Source: Parabacteroides goldsteinii | Lineage (GTDB): Bacteria > Bacteroidota > Bacteroidia > Bacteroidales > Tannerellaceae | Direction: 5' to 3' | Assembly (NCBI RefSeq): GCF_015550595.1 | Contig: NZ_JADNBB010000046.1 | Span: 1-36,213, forward strand | DNA length: 36,213 bases | Shown: piece after piece, positions 16,766 to 24,929 of the stretch | Numbering within the stretch: the first letter of the stretch is position 1 | Layout of the letters: every line of letters starts with the position of its first letter | The notes under the pieces: generated by a model | Seen by the model: only the letters and a program-made list of their open reading frames with translations | The model's database searches: none | Told to the model about the DNA's origin: nothing | Program-made: the position numbers and the translations under genes

Positions 16766-19700
16766 ATGAATTATTTAATTAACAGGACTATTTATGTCCT
16801 TAAAAAACGGCAATTTAGCCGGGTTAAATTAGTATTATTTATATTGTTGATATCGCCTTCCCTCTTAGGTCAGATATCGGTAAGTATTCAAAAGCAGACT
16901 TTACGACAAGCCTTGAAGGCAATAGAACGTTCGGGAAATTATCAGTTTTTTTATAATGAAGATTTATCCAGCTTGGATAAGATCGTATCTCTGACGGTAA
17001 AAGATGCTCCGGTGGAAGAAGTGCTGGATAGGTTATTATACGGTACGGATATCACTTATAAAAAAGAGAAGGAAAACTTGATCGTGTTGACATTGAAAGC
17101 GACATCAGTTGCTCTGCAACAAGAGAATCGAACGGTGAAAGGTACGGTTGTCGATGCAACGGGTGAACCGGTTATCGGGGCAAATGTAGTGGAAAAAGGA
17201 ACTACGAACGGTACAGTTACTGATATGGATGGTAAATTTGCATTGGAAGTATCTGTTGGTGCTACGTTAAGTATTTCTTATATCGGTTATACAGAGCAAT
17301 TGGTTCCGGTTAAAAATCAATCTACTTTCGAGATTAAATTGATGGAGGATACACAGAAACTGGAGGAGATCGTTGTGGTGGGATATGGAGCTCAGAAGAA
17401 AGTGAATCTGACAGGGTCTGTTGCTTCTATTTCCAGCCAGGAATTGGTACAACGTCCTATTACTTCTGTTGCTTCCGGTATTCAGGGACTTGTGCCGGGT
17501 TTGACGATTACTGCAGGCCAGGGACGTCCTGGTTCCAGCGATAATACCAGTATACGTGTGCGTGGTACGGGAACCCTCAATAATTCAGATCCTTATATTT
17601 TGATCGACGGAATAGAATCAGGATCTATGAATCAGATCGATCCGAATGATATTGAGTCTATTTCTGTTCTGAAAGATGCTGCATCTGCTGCTATTTATGG
17701 TTCGAAAGCAGCCAATGGTGTCATCTTGATTACTACAAAGCGCGGTAGTTCCGGTCGTCCTGTCGTTGCTTATAATGCCACTTTCGGTTGGCAGACTGCC
17801 ACTGGTTTTGTAGAAAGAATGAACTCTGCTGATGCTGCGACTTATTATAACAAAGCATTGGAATCGAGTGGTAAAGCCCCCCGTTTTACAGAGGATGACA
17901 TCCGTTTGTTCCGTGACGGAACTGATCCTTACGGACATCCGGATACAGACTGGAATGATTTGGGCTTTGCCGGAAATGGTTTTATGCACCAACATAATAT
18001 AAATTTATCCGGTGGGTCTGAGAGTATAAAATACATGGCTTCGGTAGGCTACTTGAACCAGAATGGTATTATGAAGCATAGTAACCGTGAACAGTTCAAC
18101 ATGCGAACGAATCTGGATGCCAAATTATCGGATCATGTCAATGTCCGTGCAAATATGTCGTTCATTCATAATGATTATGCAGACCCGACGAACTCTTATG
18201 TAGGAGGAGGATCCGATCAGATTATCCGTCAGTTGAACCGTATCGCTCCCTGGATACCGTATAAAAATGAAGACGGTACCTATGGAACTATCGGTGATGG
18301 TAACCCTGTTGCCTGGTTGGATCTGGATCAGACATTGAATCGTAACAATCAGAACTTTTCAGGTATTCTGGCCGTTGATTATAATGTGATGAAAGGTCTG
18401 AAATTTACTGCACAGGGGGCATATGTATCCGATGTTCAGGACAGAAAAGAATTTGTTAAGGATATTCAATATAATTCGATTAAATATCATGGTCCTAATT
18501 CTCTGGATGAACGGACTTATTTATGGAACCGTACATCTTTGGATTTGTTGATGAATTATGACAAGAGTTTTGGTAACCATAATCTGAAAGCAATGGCCGG
18601 TTATCGTATTGAAAAGTATAATTATAAATATACCAAGGCTTATCGTAAGGGTTTTCCGAATAATGATATGACGGATATTAATGCCGGTACACAGTCGACA
18701 CAAACCAATGAGGGATATTCCCGCGAACTGGCTATGATGTCTTATTTTGGGCGTGTGAATTATGATTATGCCGGAAAATACTTGTTTGAAGCGAACTTTA
18801 GAGCGGATGCTTCTTCCCGTTTCAGCCCCGATAACCGTTGGGGATATTTCCCTTCTCTTTCTGCCGGATGGCGTATGTCTGAAGAAGGTTTTATGGAAGG
18901 AGCACGTGATTGGATGCAATCTCTGAAACTGCGTGCATCCTGGGGACAGCTGGGAAACCAGGAGGCTTTAGACGATTATTATCCTTGGTTGATCACTTAT
19001 GCGATCGGTTCAAGTAGCGGCGGTAATTATCCTTTTGACGGAAATGTAAATACAGGTATAATGCAGAAAGCACAGAAACTGTCTTCTATCTCCTGGGAAA
19101 AATCATCGAACTGGGGTATCGGTTTTGATTTAAGCGTACTTTCCTGTCTGGACTTGACTTTGGATTATTACAATCGTAAAACAACCGGTATCATTATGGA
19201 TGTTCCTGTTCCCGGTAGTTTCGGACTCGATCCATATAAGGATAATGTAGGTGCCATGCGTAACTCGGGTTTTGAAGTAACAGCTTCTTTCCATAAACAG
19301 TGGAATGATTGGACATTTGGAGCGACCGGCAATATGGCAGTGAATAAGAATGAGATACTGAATCTGGGCGGTGTAAATGAAATGGTGGATAAAGACAATG
19401 CCTATTTTATCAATCGGGTAGGTGCAGCCTATAAGTCTTTTTATGGATATGTAGCTGACGGACTGTTCAGAAGCCAGGAAGAAGCTGATGCTTATACGGA
19501 AAAATACGGAAATCCTTTCGGTAATGCATTTAAAGCAGGCGATATTAAATATAAAGATGTGAATGGGGATGGAAAGCTGACTTCGGCCGATCGTGATGTT
19601 GCCGGATCCGAACAGCCGAATGTGACTTTTGGTTTAAACCTGTCTGCTTCCTGGAAGAATTTCGATCTGTCTGTCTTTATGCAGGGAGCTTGTGGTGTAT

Positions 19701-20098
19701 CACGTTATTTCAATAATGAAGTATTCGGTGAATTTACCGGAGACAGTTCTCATCCTTCCACTGCCTGGTTTGATGCTTGGTCTCCGGAAAATCCGGATGG
19801 GACATTTCCTCGTGTTGCAGAGTCTGACCGTACTAACAGTACTCCTTCGAATTATTCGACCTTCTGGATATTCAAAACAAACTATCTGCGGATCAAAAAT
19901 ATTCAGTTCGGATATAATTTACCTGACAGTTGGTTGAAGGGAATAGGTATTTCACGTGCCAAGATTTATTATTCAGGAGAAAACCTGTTCAAGTTTGATA
20001 ACCTGCCGGTTAATATCGATCCGGAAGCACCCTCGGGGCGTGGTTCTCATTATCCGCAGGTATGTACAAATTCAATCGGAGTTAATATAACCTTCTAA
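16766..20098 (+). CDS. SusC-like TonB-dependent outer-membrane transporter with STN domain, cassette A
   Basis: A 1110-residue receptor. After a long signal region (about 1-36) it has an STN domain (about 37-110, signalling to FecR), a CarboxypepD_reg-like domain (about 123-195: VKGTVVDATGEPVIGANV), the TonB-box region EEIVVVGYG (200-208), a plug domain (RVRGTGTLNNSDPYILIDGI; VLKDAASAAIYGSKAANGVI) and a C-terminal beta barrel ending in NSIGVNITF. It imports a bulky ligand together with the SusD lipoprotein encoded 12 bases on. The ATG at 16766 is preferred over an in-frame GTG at 16730, which lies in the leader. The leader has a TACCTTTA near-match to a -7 box at 16744. Confidence 0.94.
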   Translation: MNYLINRTIYVLKKRQFSRVKLVLFILLISPSLLGQISVSIQKQTLRQALKAIERSGNYQFFYNEDLSSLDKIVSLTVKDAPVEEVLDRLLYGTDITYKKEKENLIVLTLKATSVALQQENRTVKGTVVDATGEPVIGANVVEKGTTNGTVTDMDGKFALEVSVGATLSISYIGYTEQLVPVKNQSTFEIKLMEDTQKLEEIVVVGYGAQKKVNLTGSVASISSQELVQRPITSVASGIQGLVPGLTITAGQGRPGSSDNTSIRVRGTGTLNNSDPYILIDGIESGSMNQIDPNDIESISVLKDAASAAIYGSKAANGVILITTKRGSSGRPVVAYNATFGWQTATGFVERMNSADAATYYNKALESSGKAPRFTEDDIRLFRDGTDPYGHPDTDWNDLGFAGNGFMHQHNINLSGGSESIKYMASVGYLNQNGIMKHSNREQFNMRTNLDAKLSDHVNVRANMSFIHNDYADPTNSYVGGGSDQIIRQLNRIAPWIPYKNEDGTYGTIGDGNPVAWLDLDQTLNRNNQNFSGILAVDYNVMKGLKFTAQGAYVSDVQDRKEFVKDIQYNSIKYHGPNSLDERTYLWNRTSLDLLMNYDKSFGNHNLKAMAGYRIEKYNYKYTKAYRKGFPNNDMTDINAGTQSTQTNEGYSRELAMMSYFGRVNYDYAGKYLFEANFRADASSRFSPDNRWGYFPSLSAGWRMSEEGFMEGARDWMQSLKLRASWGQLGNQEALDDYYPWLITYAIGSSSGGNYPFDGNVNTGIMQKAQKLSSISWEKSSNWGIGFDLSVLSCLDLTLDYYNRKTTGIIMDVPVPGSFGLDPYKDNVGAMRNSGFEVTASFHKQWNDWTFGATGNMAVNKNEILNLGGVNEMVDKDNAYFINRVGAAYKSFYGYVADGLFRSQEEADAYTEKYGNPFGNAFKAGDIKYKDVNGDGKLTSADRDVAGSEQPNVTFGLNLSASWKNFDLSVFMQGACGVSRYFNNEVFGEFTGDSSHPSTAWFDAWSPENPDGTFPRVAESDRTNSTPSNYSTFWIFKTNYLRIKNIQFGYNLPDSWLKGIGISRAKIYYSGENLFKFDNLPVNIDPEAPSGRGSHYPQVCTNSIGVNITF

Positions 20099-20110
20099 TA
20101 TTCACGAATT

Positions 20111-21778
20111 ATGAAATCATTAAAATATTTATCTCTCTCTTTAGTTGTGTGCGGAGCGACATTAAGTTCCTGTGATGACTTTTTCGATACTAAACCATAC
20201 GATCAGTTATCTCCGTCTACTTTCTGGCAGACAGAGGAAGACGTACAGAGTGCCGTTACTGCCTGCTATGATAAATGGAATGAGGCAAAAAATGGTTCGA
20301 CAGATATTCTTTATGCCGACTGTCTTTCGGATATTGGTTTTAATTATAGTAATACAAGTTCATTAAAAGTAACCGGTAACGGTTCGATGACACAAGCAGC
20401 AACGGTGAATTATTATAGTTATGTAACCATCCGCCGTTGTAATACATTCCTGGAGAATGCAGAAAGTGTAACTTTTGCAGATGAGGCTGAAAAGAAAGAT
20501 TTATTTGCTCAGGTGCGTACTATCAGAGCATATCGTTATTTTCATATGAATTTCTGGTATGGCGGCGTTCCTCTGATAACCGATCAGCCGGAAACGTCTG
20601 CAGAAGCACAAGTTGAACGGGCTTCGGAAGAGACGGTGAAAAAGTTTGTTTATGACGAACTGGATGCCGCTATTCCTGACCTGAATGATAAACCGTCACA
20701 ACGTGGTCGCATTGCCAAGGGTACAGCTTTGGCTATTAAGATGCGTGCTGCTCTGTATTGGGGGGATCTCGACCTGGCGATGAGTGCCGCCCGTGCTATT
20801 CAGAATCTGAACCAGTATGAATTGGATCCGAATTTTCAGGAGATGTTCAGCATAAAAGGACAAGGCTCGAAAGAGATCATATACGCTATGCAACATGTAA
20901 GCAATACGTATGAATTTTCTAATATGATTCGTATGTTCAATAATCAGGACGGAGGCTGGGCTTCCATGGTACCGACGCAGAATCTGGTGGATATGTATGA
21001 AATGAAGTCCGGATTACGCCCGGAAGAGGAGGGATCAGGTTATGATCCAGTACATCCTTTTGCCAACCGAGACCCTCGGTTGGCTCTGACAATCCTCTAT
21101 CCGGGAATGGATTGGGTTGGTTCTGACGGAAAACAGCGTGTGATAAATACATTGGATAAATCGATCGACGGCAGCTCGAATGCCGATTATATGGATGCTG
21201 CCGATAATTCTTCTCGGACCGGTATGATCTGGGCTAAATACACAGTTCCTTTATCCCAGTATTCAGCCTCGCTGGATAATGAAAATACCTGTCCGATTTT
21301 GTTCCGTTATGCAGAAGTATTACTGACGATTGCTGAAATCGATATTGAAAAGAATGAAAATCTGGAGGAAGCGTATAGTATATTGGACCAGCTCAGGGCA
21401 CGCTGCGGTCATGTCGCTGTAGACAGGGCAAAGTATAACACACAGGAAAAACTTCGTGAACTGGTTCGCCGCGAACGTTGTATCGAAATGGCTGGGGAAG
21501 GTTTACGCCGTGCAGACTTGTTACGTTGGAAAGATCAAAATGGAAAAATGCTGGCAGAAACCCTGTTGAACGGTACATTGTATCGTATGATAGGCACTGT
21601 CAATGTGAATGATCCGGATCGTGATTTACGGGCAACTGTTGATACTCCAACGGCATCCAATGAATCACTGCGGAAGATTGAAGACCGTGTATTCCGTACG
21701 CATAACCGATATTTACCGTTCCCGCAGGCCGAACTCGATAAAAATCCAAATTTAAAACAGAATGAAGGATATGAATAA
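20111..21778 (+). CDS. SusD/RagB-like ligand-binding lipoprotein, cassette A
   Basis: A 555-residue surface lipoprotein with a lipoprotein signal ending LSSC (Cys21), the SusD opening FFDTKPYDQLSPSTFW, the TPR-like helical core (RAYRYFHMNFWYGGVPLIT) and the C-terminal RagB/SusD region (LRELVRRERCIEMAGEGLRRADLLRW) ending with the usual PFPQAELDKNPNLKQNEGY. It caps the SusC barrel encoded just upstream and delivers ligand. The downstream phosphatase start region overlaps its end. Confidence 0.95.
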   Translation: MKSLKYLSLSLVVCGATLSSCDDFFDTKPYDQLSPSTFWQTEEDVQSAVTACYDKWNEAKNGSTDILYADCLSDIGFNYSNTSSLKVTGNGSMTQAATVNYYSYVTIRRCNTFLENAESVTFADEAEKKDLFAQVRTIRAYRYFHMNFWYGGVPLITDQPETSAEAQVERASEETVKKFVYDELDAAIPDLNDKPSQRGRIAKGTALAIKMRAALYWGDLDLAMSAARAIQNLNQYELDPNFQEMFSIKGQGSKEIIYAMQHVSNTYEFSNMIRMFNNQDGGWASMVPTQNLVDMYEMKSGLRPEEEGSGYDPVHPFANRDPRLALTILYPGMDWVGSDGKQRVINTLDKSIDGSSNADYMDAADNSSRTGMIWAKYTVPLSQYSASLDNENTCPILFRYAEVLLTIAEIDIEKNENLEEAYSILDQLRARCGHVAVDRAKYNTQEKLRELVRRERCIEMAGEGLRRADLLRWKDQNGKMLAETLLNGTLYRMIGTVNVNDPDRDLRATVDTPTASNESLRKIEDRVFRTHNRYLPFPQAELDKNPNLKQNEGYE

Positions 21779-21788
21779 TAGCAGAAAT

Positions 21789-22961
21789 ATGAAAAGATTG
21801 TTGTTAAGTTTACTTTGTATATGTTTTTCCGTATTGGGTTTTGCTCAGGATCGTATTTCGATCAAACATGGTCCTTATCTTCAGAACCTCAAAGAAACGG
21901 AAGTTACGATCGTCTGGATGGCTAGTAAGCCATCCGTCGGGTGGGTGGAATTGGCTCCTGACGACGGTAGCGATTATTACCAGGAAGCCCGTCCGAAGTA
22001 TTTCGACTCAACCAACGGGGTAAAAAATACTTCCTTGCTTCATGCGGTGAAAATAACCGGACTGACCCCGGGTACAAACTATCGTTATCGTGTCTATGCA
22101 GAGGAAGTTCTCGATCACCAAGGTGTTGAAATTATGTACGGGAAGGTGGCAGCAACAGATGTATACGGAGCCGATCCCCTCGTTTTTAAAACGAATGACC
22201 GGAATAAACCGGAGACATCATTCATTATGATCAATGATATTCACGGTCGTACGAGTGATATTCCCCAACTGTTGAAAATTGCAGACTATAAGAATACCGA
22301 TATGGTTATTTTTAATGGCGATATGTTGAGCCAGCTAAAGAATGAAGAAGAGCTTTTCACTGGCTTTATGGATGTTTCCATTGATATGTTTGCCAAAGAA
22401 ACTCCGATGTATTATGCCCGTGGAAATCATGAGACTCGTGGTATATTTGCTGCTTCGTTCCAGCATTATTTCTCACCGAAGGAACCTCATCTGTATTTTC
22501 TTCTTCGTCAGGGACCGATCTGTTATATCTTCCTGGATACGGGAGAGGATAAGCCGGATTCAGATATTGAATATAGTGGCATAACTGATTATGACAACTA
22601 TCGGACAGAACAGGCGAAATGGTTGGCTGAGGCTGTGAAATCAAAGGATTTTACAGAGGCAAAATACAGAGTGATCATTGCTCACATGCCTCCGTTGCCG
22701 GATAAAAGATTATGGCATGGACAAAAAGAAGTGTTGGAAAAATTTGTCCCGATTTTAAATGAGGCGAATGTCGATGTTATGTTATCCGGGCATTTACATC
22801 GTTATTTCAATAACAAACCTACTTCTTCGGTTAAATTTCCTGTCATAGATAATGCCCATAAAACGGTTGTAAAAGGTGTCACTAAGGACAATAAACTGGA
22901 ATTAAAAGTAATGGATCTGGAAGGGAAAACGGTAGATCAGATCGTGTTGAATGCTAAATAA
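21789..22961 (+). CDS. Secreted calcineurin-type metallophosphoesterase with N-terminal Fn3-like domain
   Basis: A 390-residue phosphatase or phosphodiesterase. A signal peptide (1-20, ending GFAQ) is followed by a purple-acid-phosphatase-type N-terminal domain (IKHGPYLQNLKETEVTIVW; YRYRVYAEE) and a metallophosphoesterase core with all metal-binding motifs: NDIHG (Asp150, His152), NGDM (Asp178), GNHE (Asn213, His214), AHMPP and SGHLH. The ATG at 21789 gives a clean signal peptide; in-frame ATGs at 21762 and 21771 lie within the end of susD. It is last in the cassette A operon, so it probably acts on the ligand that SusC/SusD import. Confidence 0.9.
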   Translation: MKRLLLSLLCICFSVLGFAQDRISIKHGPYLQNLKETEVTIVWMASKPSVGWVELAPDDGSDYYQEARPKYFDSTNGVKNTSLLHAVKITGLTPGTNYRYRVYAEEVLDHQGVEIMYGKVAATDVYGADPLVFKTNDRNKPETSFIMINDIHGRTSDIPQLLKIADYKNTDMVIFNGDMLSQLKNEEELFTGFMDVSIDMFAKETPMYYARGNHETRGIFAASFQHYFSPKEPHLYFLLRQGPICYIFLDTGEDKPDSDIEYSGITDYDNYRTEQAKWLAEAVKSKDFTEAKYRVIIAHMPPLPDKRLWHGQKEVLEKFVPILNEANVDVMLSGHLHRYFNNKPTSSVKFPVIDNAHKTVVKGVTKDNKLELKVMDLEGKTVDQIVLNAK

Positions 22962-23015
22962 GGCGATCCTTTAAAAGAAAACTACCTGTTTATTGTAAAT
23001 GTGGTAGAATGAAAT

Positions 23016-23066
23016 CCCGGGCAATAGTAAGTTTATTATATATCCTACTATGCCTGGGTATTTTTA
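23016..23066 (+). terminator. Terminator of cassette A
   Basis: An imperfect 15-bp stem (CCCGGGCAATAGTAAG region at 23016-23031 with CCTACTATGCCTGGG at 23044-23058) followed by TATTTTTATTT. Confidence 0.75.
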
Positions 23067-23071
23067 TTTCA

Positions 23072-23079
23072 TATATTTG
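23072..23079 (+). promoter_or_regulatory. -7 box (TATATTTG) of cassette B
   Basis: TATATTTG matches the consensus right after the cassette A terminator and 24 bases before the sigma start at 23104. Confidence 0.65.
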
Positions 23080-23103
23080 TGATTCAAAAAGGAAACGGGA
23101 AGT

Positions 23104-23676
23104 ATGTTGGAGGAAAGTAGATTATTGAAAGCGTTAACCGAAGGATCAGAGTCTAGCTTTAATGCTCTGTACAATCTTTGGGCCTCCAGACTTTATCATT
23201 TTGCATTCTCTTATTTGAAATCGGACAGTGCTGCAAAAGATGTGGTACAGGAAACATTTGTAAAAATTTGGACAAACCGAGCCAGCATAAATCCAGAGAC
23301 GTCGTTCAAAGCTTACTTGTTTACAATTTCCTATCATTTTCTGTTGAAAGAACTTCGTCGTCAATTGAAACATCCACAAATGGAGAATTATCTGGAGATT
23401 AAAAAGGCACTTGTTGCAGTGGAAGATGTAGAAGCTAAATATGATTTTGATCTTTTTTTAAAGGAATTGGAAATCGCCAAACAAAAGTTGACACCCCGGC
23501 AAAAAGAAATATTCATTTTGAATAAGGAATACAATCTTTCTATTGCAGAGATAGCCTCTCGATTATCCATTTCGGAACAAGTTGTACGTAACCAACTATC
23601 TATAGCGTTGAAGGTTTTGCGAAAGGAGTTATCAAATTATTCTTGGTTATTTATACTCTTCACAATTTATTTCTGA
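23104..23676 (+). CDS. ECF sigma factor (Bacteroides expansion family), cassette B
   Basis: A 190-residue sigma factor with region 2 at about 18-88 (FNALYNLWASRLYHFAFSYL; KDVVQETFVKIWTNR) and region 4 at about 120-175 (KLTPRQKEIFILNKEY; SIAEIASRLSISEQVVRNQL). It is similar in plan but clearly diverged from the cassette A sigma factor, with the same kind of hydrophobic tail (SWLFILFTIYF). A FecR gene follows 86 bases on. It is expected to drive the downstream SusC/SusD/sulfatase genes. Confidence 0.93.
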   Translation: MLEESRLLKALTEGSESSFNALYNLWASRLYHFAFSYLKSDSAAKDVVQETFVKIWTNRASINPETSFKAYLFTISYHFLLKELRRQLKHPQMENYLEIKKALVAVEDVEAKYDFDLFLKELEIAKQKLTPRQKEIFILNKEYNLSIAEIASRLSISEQVVRNQLSIALKVLRKELSNYSWLFILFTIYF

Positions 23677-23762
23677 TAAATATGTTCTATAGCATGTAAA
23701 ATTGCATGTTATAAATCCGGCCTTCCGAGATATAACTCATAAACAAACGAAATTTCCGGTTT

Positions 23763-24770
23763 ATGGGTACATCAGTATATAGAAATTTGAAAGATTGGTT
23801 AATGAAATACCAGACAGAGAAAATAAGTAGGGAAGAATTTCATAAACTCAGACAAGAGATCGATAATTACTCGGATGAAGAGCTCTTCCCCGTATTATTC
23901 GATAGTTGGAATAGTTGGGATAATAATGAAAATCTTTCTCCGGAAGAAGCCCAAAATCTATTACACAGTATTCGACAAGAGATACATGCGAAATCTGTAC
24001 ACAGCATAAGAAAATTAAATTGGCGACATGTTGCTGCTGTTATAATATTCCTTATTATGGGAAGTTTATCGACCTATTTATATATTGATAACCGGGAAAT
24101 CAATTTTCTGGTGGACCGTATCATGGAGGTAAAAGTAGGAAAAGGAGAACGGGTTTCAATTACTTTACCGGATGGAACGACTGTAAAACTCAACTCCGAG
24201 TCCGTTCTTTCCTATAAGCAGGATTTTGGGAAAAAAGATCGGCGTGTCTCTCTTTCCGGCGAAGGATATTTTGATGTACAAAAAGATGCACAAAAGAAAT
24301 TCATGGTAAATACTGAGTTTTTAGATATTGAAGTGACAGGAACTGCATTTAATGTGTATGCCTATTCTAATAAAGATATACTGGAAATGGCATTGGTTCG
24401 GGGAAGTGTGACTGTCTCTTCTCGTTGTTCACCTCTCGAGAGAATCAATGTTGTTCCTAATGAGAAAATCATTTATGATAAGAAAACGGGAAGAATGAAA
24501 AAATTGAAAACTAGTAATTTACTAGAAACAGCTTGGGTAAGTAAAGAGTTGGTGTTCAGGTCGGAACCTATGGATGCCGTATTGAAAAGAATTGGACGAA
24601 AATATGGTGTGTCTTTTGAAGTTATGGATTCATCGATCGTCGAGGGTACTTATACTGGTGTATTTGACAAAGAAGAGATAGAAGAAGTCATGGAGATATT
24701 GAAAATTCACTATGGATTTGATTATAGAATAAAAGGAAATGAGATTCAAATTTTTGCGATAAATAAATAG
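23763..24770 (+). CDS. FecR-type anti-sigma factor, cassette B
   Basis: A 335-residue inner-membrane protein: cytoplasmic sigma-binding part (1-88), a transmembrane segment (about 89-107), the FecR domain (VKVGKGERVSITLPDGTTV; LSGEGYFDVQ; VTGTAFNVYAY) and a C-terminal DUF4974-type domain. It should sequester the cassette B sigma factor and respond to the STN domain of the SusC that follows. Its start codon lies in an imperfect stem (ATAAATCCGG at 23711 with CCGGTTTAT at 23756), which could limit translation. Confidence 0.92.
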   Translation: MGTSVYRNLKDWLMKYQTEKISREEFHKLRQEIDNYSDEELFPVLFDSWNSWDNNENLSPEEAQNLLHSIRQEIHAKSVHSIRKLNWRHVAAVIIFLIMGSLSTYLYIDNREINFLVDRIMEVKVGKGERVSITLPDGTTVKLNSESVLSYKQDFGKKDRRVSLSGEGYFDVQKDAQKKFMVNTEFLDIEVTGTAFNVYAYSNKDILEMALVRGSVTVSSRCSPLERINVVPNEKIIYDKKTGRMKKLKTSNLLETAWVSKELVFRSEPMDAVLKRIGRKYGVSFEVMDSSIVEGTYTGVFDKEEIEEVMEILKIHYGFDYRIKGNEIQIFAINK

Positions 24771-24821
24771 AATATTAACTTAAAAAAGAAGCATGATGAA
24801 AACATAGGAAGAAGAAATAAA

Positions 24822-24892
24822 TATCCGGAAAGCGGGCAGGCTCTCCGGATAAATCGTCGAGTTCAGTTCGCGAAGCTATGTGATAGCATAGC
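24822..24892 (+). promoter_or_regulatory. Two hairpins in the SusC leader of cassette B
   Basis: TATCCGGA / TCCGGATA (24822-24829, 24844-24851) and GCTATG / CATAGC (24875-24880, 24887-24892) are perfect stems in the 159-base gap between fecR and susC. The second is followed by an A-run, not a T-run, so it is not a standard terminator. It may be a leader structure or an mRNA processing site. Confidence 0.5.
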
Positions 24893-24929
24893 AATAAAAA
24901 AACTAAAAGTCAACTTTAAATTTCTTATT

